Shown one piece after another: positions 59,018 to 60,000 of a stretch of 60,000 nt of DNA. This DNA comes from Bugula neritina. Taxonomy: Eukaryota > Bryozoa > Gymnolaemata > Cheilostomatida > Bugulidae. A model generated the notes under the pieces. The model saw only the letters and a list, made by a program, of their open reading frames with translations. It did no database searches and was not told the origin of the DNA. The DNA lies in NCBI GenBank assembly GCA_964035545.1, contig OZ037772.1, positions 3,644,038-3,704,037 on the forward strand, given 5' to 3'. A program made the position numbers and the translations under genes. The first letter of the stretch is position 1; every line of letters starts with the position of its first letter.

Positions 59018-60000
59018 CTGCAGTATACATACTATGCTATAGATATACTATGCTATAGATATACTATGCTATAGATATACTATGCTATAGATATACTATG
59101 CTATAGATATACTATGCTATAGATATACTATGCTATAGATATACTATACTATAGATATACTATGCTATAGATATACTATGCTATAGATATACTATGCTAT
59201 AGATATACTATACTATAGAAATACTATACTATAGATATACTATACTATAGATATACTATACTATAGATATACTATACTATAGATATACTATGCTATAGAT
59301 ATACTATACTATAGATATACTATGCTATAGATATACTATATACTATGCTATAGATATACTATGCTATAGATATACTATGCTATAGATATACTATACTATA
59401 GATATACTATATACTATGCTATAGATATACTATACTATAGATATACTATGCTATAGATATACTATGCTATAGATATACTATATACTATGCTATAGATATA
59501 CTATACTATAGATATACTATGCTATAGATATACTATGCTATAGATATACTATGCTATAGATATACTATGCTATAGATATACTATGCTATAGATATACTAT
59601 ACTATAGAAATACTATACTATAGATATACTATACTATAGATATACTATACTATAGATATACTATACTATAGATATACTATGCTATAGATATACTATACTA
59701 TAGATATACTATGCTATAGATATACTATATACTATGCTATAGATATACTATGCTATAGATATACTATGCTATAGATATACTATACTATAGATATACTATA
59801 TACTATGCTATAGATATACTATACTATAGATATACTATGCTATAGATATACTATGCTATAGATATACTATATACTATGCTATAGATATACTATACTATAG
59901 ATATACTATGCTATAGATATACTATACTATAGATATACTATGCTATAGATATACTATGCTATAGATATACTATACTATAGATATACTATGCTATAGATAT
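59018..60000. repeat. 16 bp array in VARS intron, copy 2 (runs out of window)
   Basis: More than 60 units of TATACTATGCTATAGA, with C/A variants. A block of about 470 bp starting near 59158 recurs near 59588, including the rare variant ATAGAAATACTATAC, which indicates a recent segmental duplication within the array. Confidence 0.95.

Overview
The window looks like nuclear DNA of an early-branching invertebrate animal, most plausibly a sponge. It is AT-rich. Its genes are split by short GT-AG introns. They encode animal-type proteins: a RING/B-box/coiled-coil protein with a C-terminal propeller (TRIM-like), a fibrillar collagen with Gly-X-Y repeats and a C-propeptide, and a fragment of cytoplasmic valyl-tRNA synthetase. 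The sponge assignment is inference. There is no operon structure, rRNA or CRISPR array.

Layout. The window is roughly two tandem copies of a unit of about 31 kb. Position 1 matches 30828, and 13342 matches about 45298. Each unit starts with the 3' end of a LINE retrotransposon and later carries a TRIM gene (+) followed by VARS exons (-). Between these, the copies differ. Copy 1 has a foldback element (1393-2959) and two head-to-tail 5 kb elements with terminal inverted repeats (2957-13337). Copy 2 has a collagen gene (33267-39041) and the TRIM promoter region and RING exon (about 42170-44589). Copy 1 of the TRIM gene therefore has no RING exon in the window. The shared parts are about 97% identical by eye, so tandem paralogs and two haplotypes wrongly joined by an assembler are both possible.

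TRIM locus. Copy 2 reads as a complete seven-exon, 619-residue protein: RING, two B-boxes, coiled coil and a propeller of about six blades. Between the copies, exons 2-5 are almost identical, but the propeller exon has about 33 replaced codons against about 5 silent ones. The changed codons cluster at two sites per blade of about 44 residues, as expected for one exposed face. Downstream of each gene lies an inverted, intact copy of the last exon on the minus strand with its own poly(A) signal but no preceding exons. All four last-exon copies differ at the same few codons. This is the strongest candidate for an undescribed system: a diversifying TRIM-like recognition protein with inverted spare exons.

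VARS locus. The exons cover the editing domain and the return into the catalytic fold, but the N-terminal catalytic half and the KMSKS region are absent. Copy 1 also has an in-frame stop and a missing exon. Nearly every intron holds its own short-unit tandem array, and these arrays differ greatly in length between copies.

Collagen locus. Cys-rich N-terminal modules, Gly-X-Y exons and a C-propeptide are recognisable. Several glycines are replaced, and at least three exons have one-base length errors, so the gene is either decaying or affected by assembly indels.

Mobile elements include LINE ends, hAT-like MITEs with 8 bp target duplications, a 1348 bp TA-flanked element present only in copy 2 with the empty site visible in copy 1, small GATCGATC-type MITEs, a tRNA-derived SINE-like segment and many satellites.
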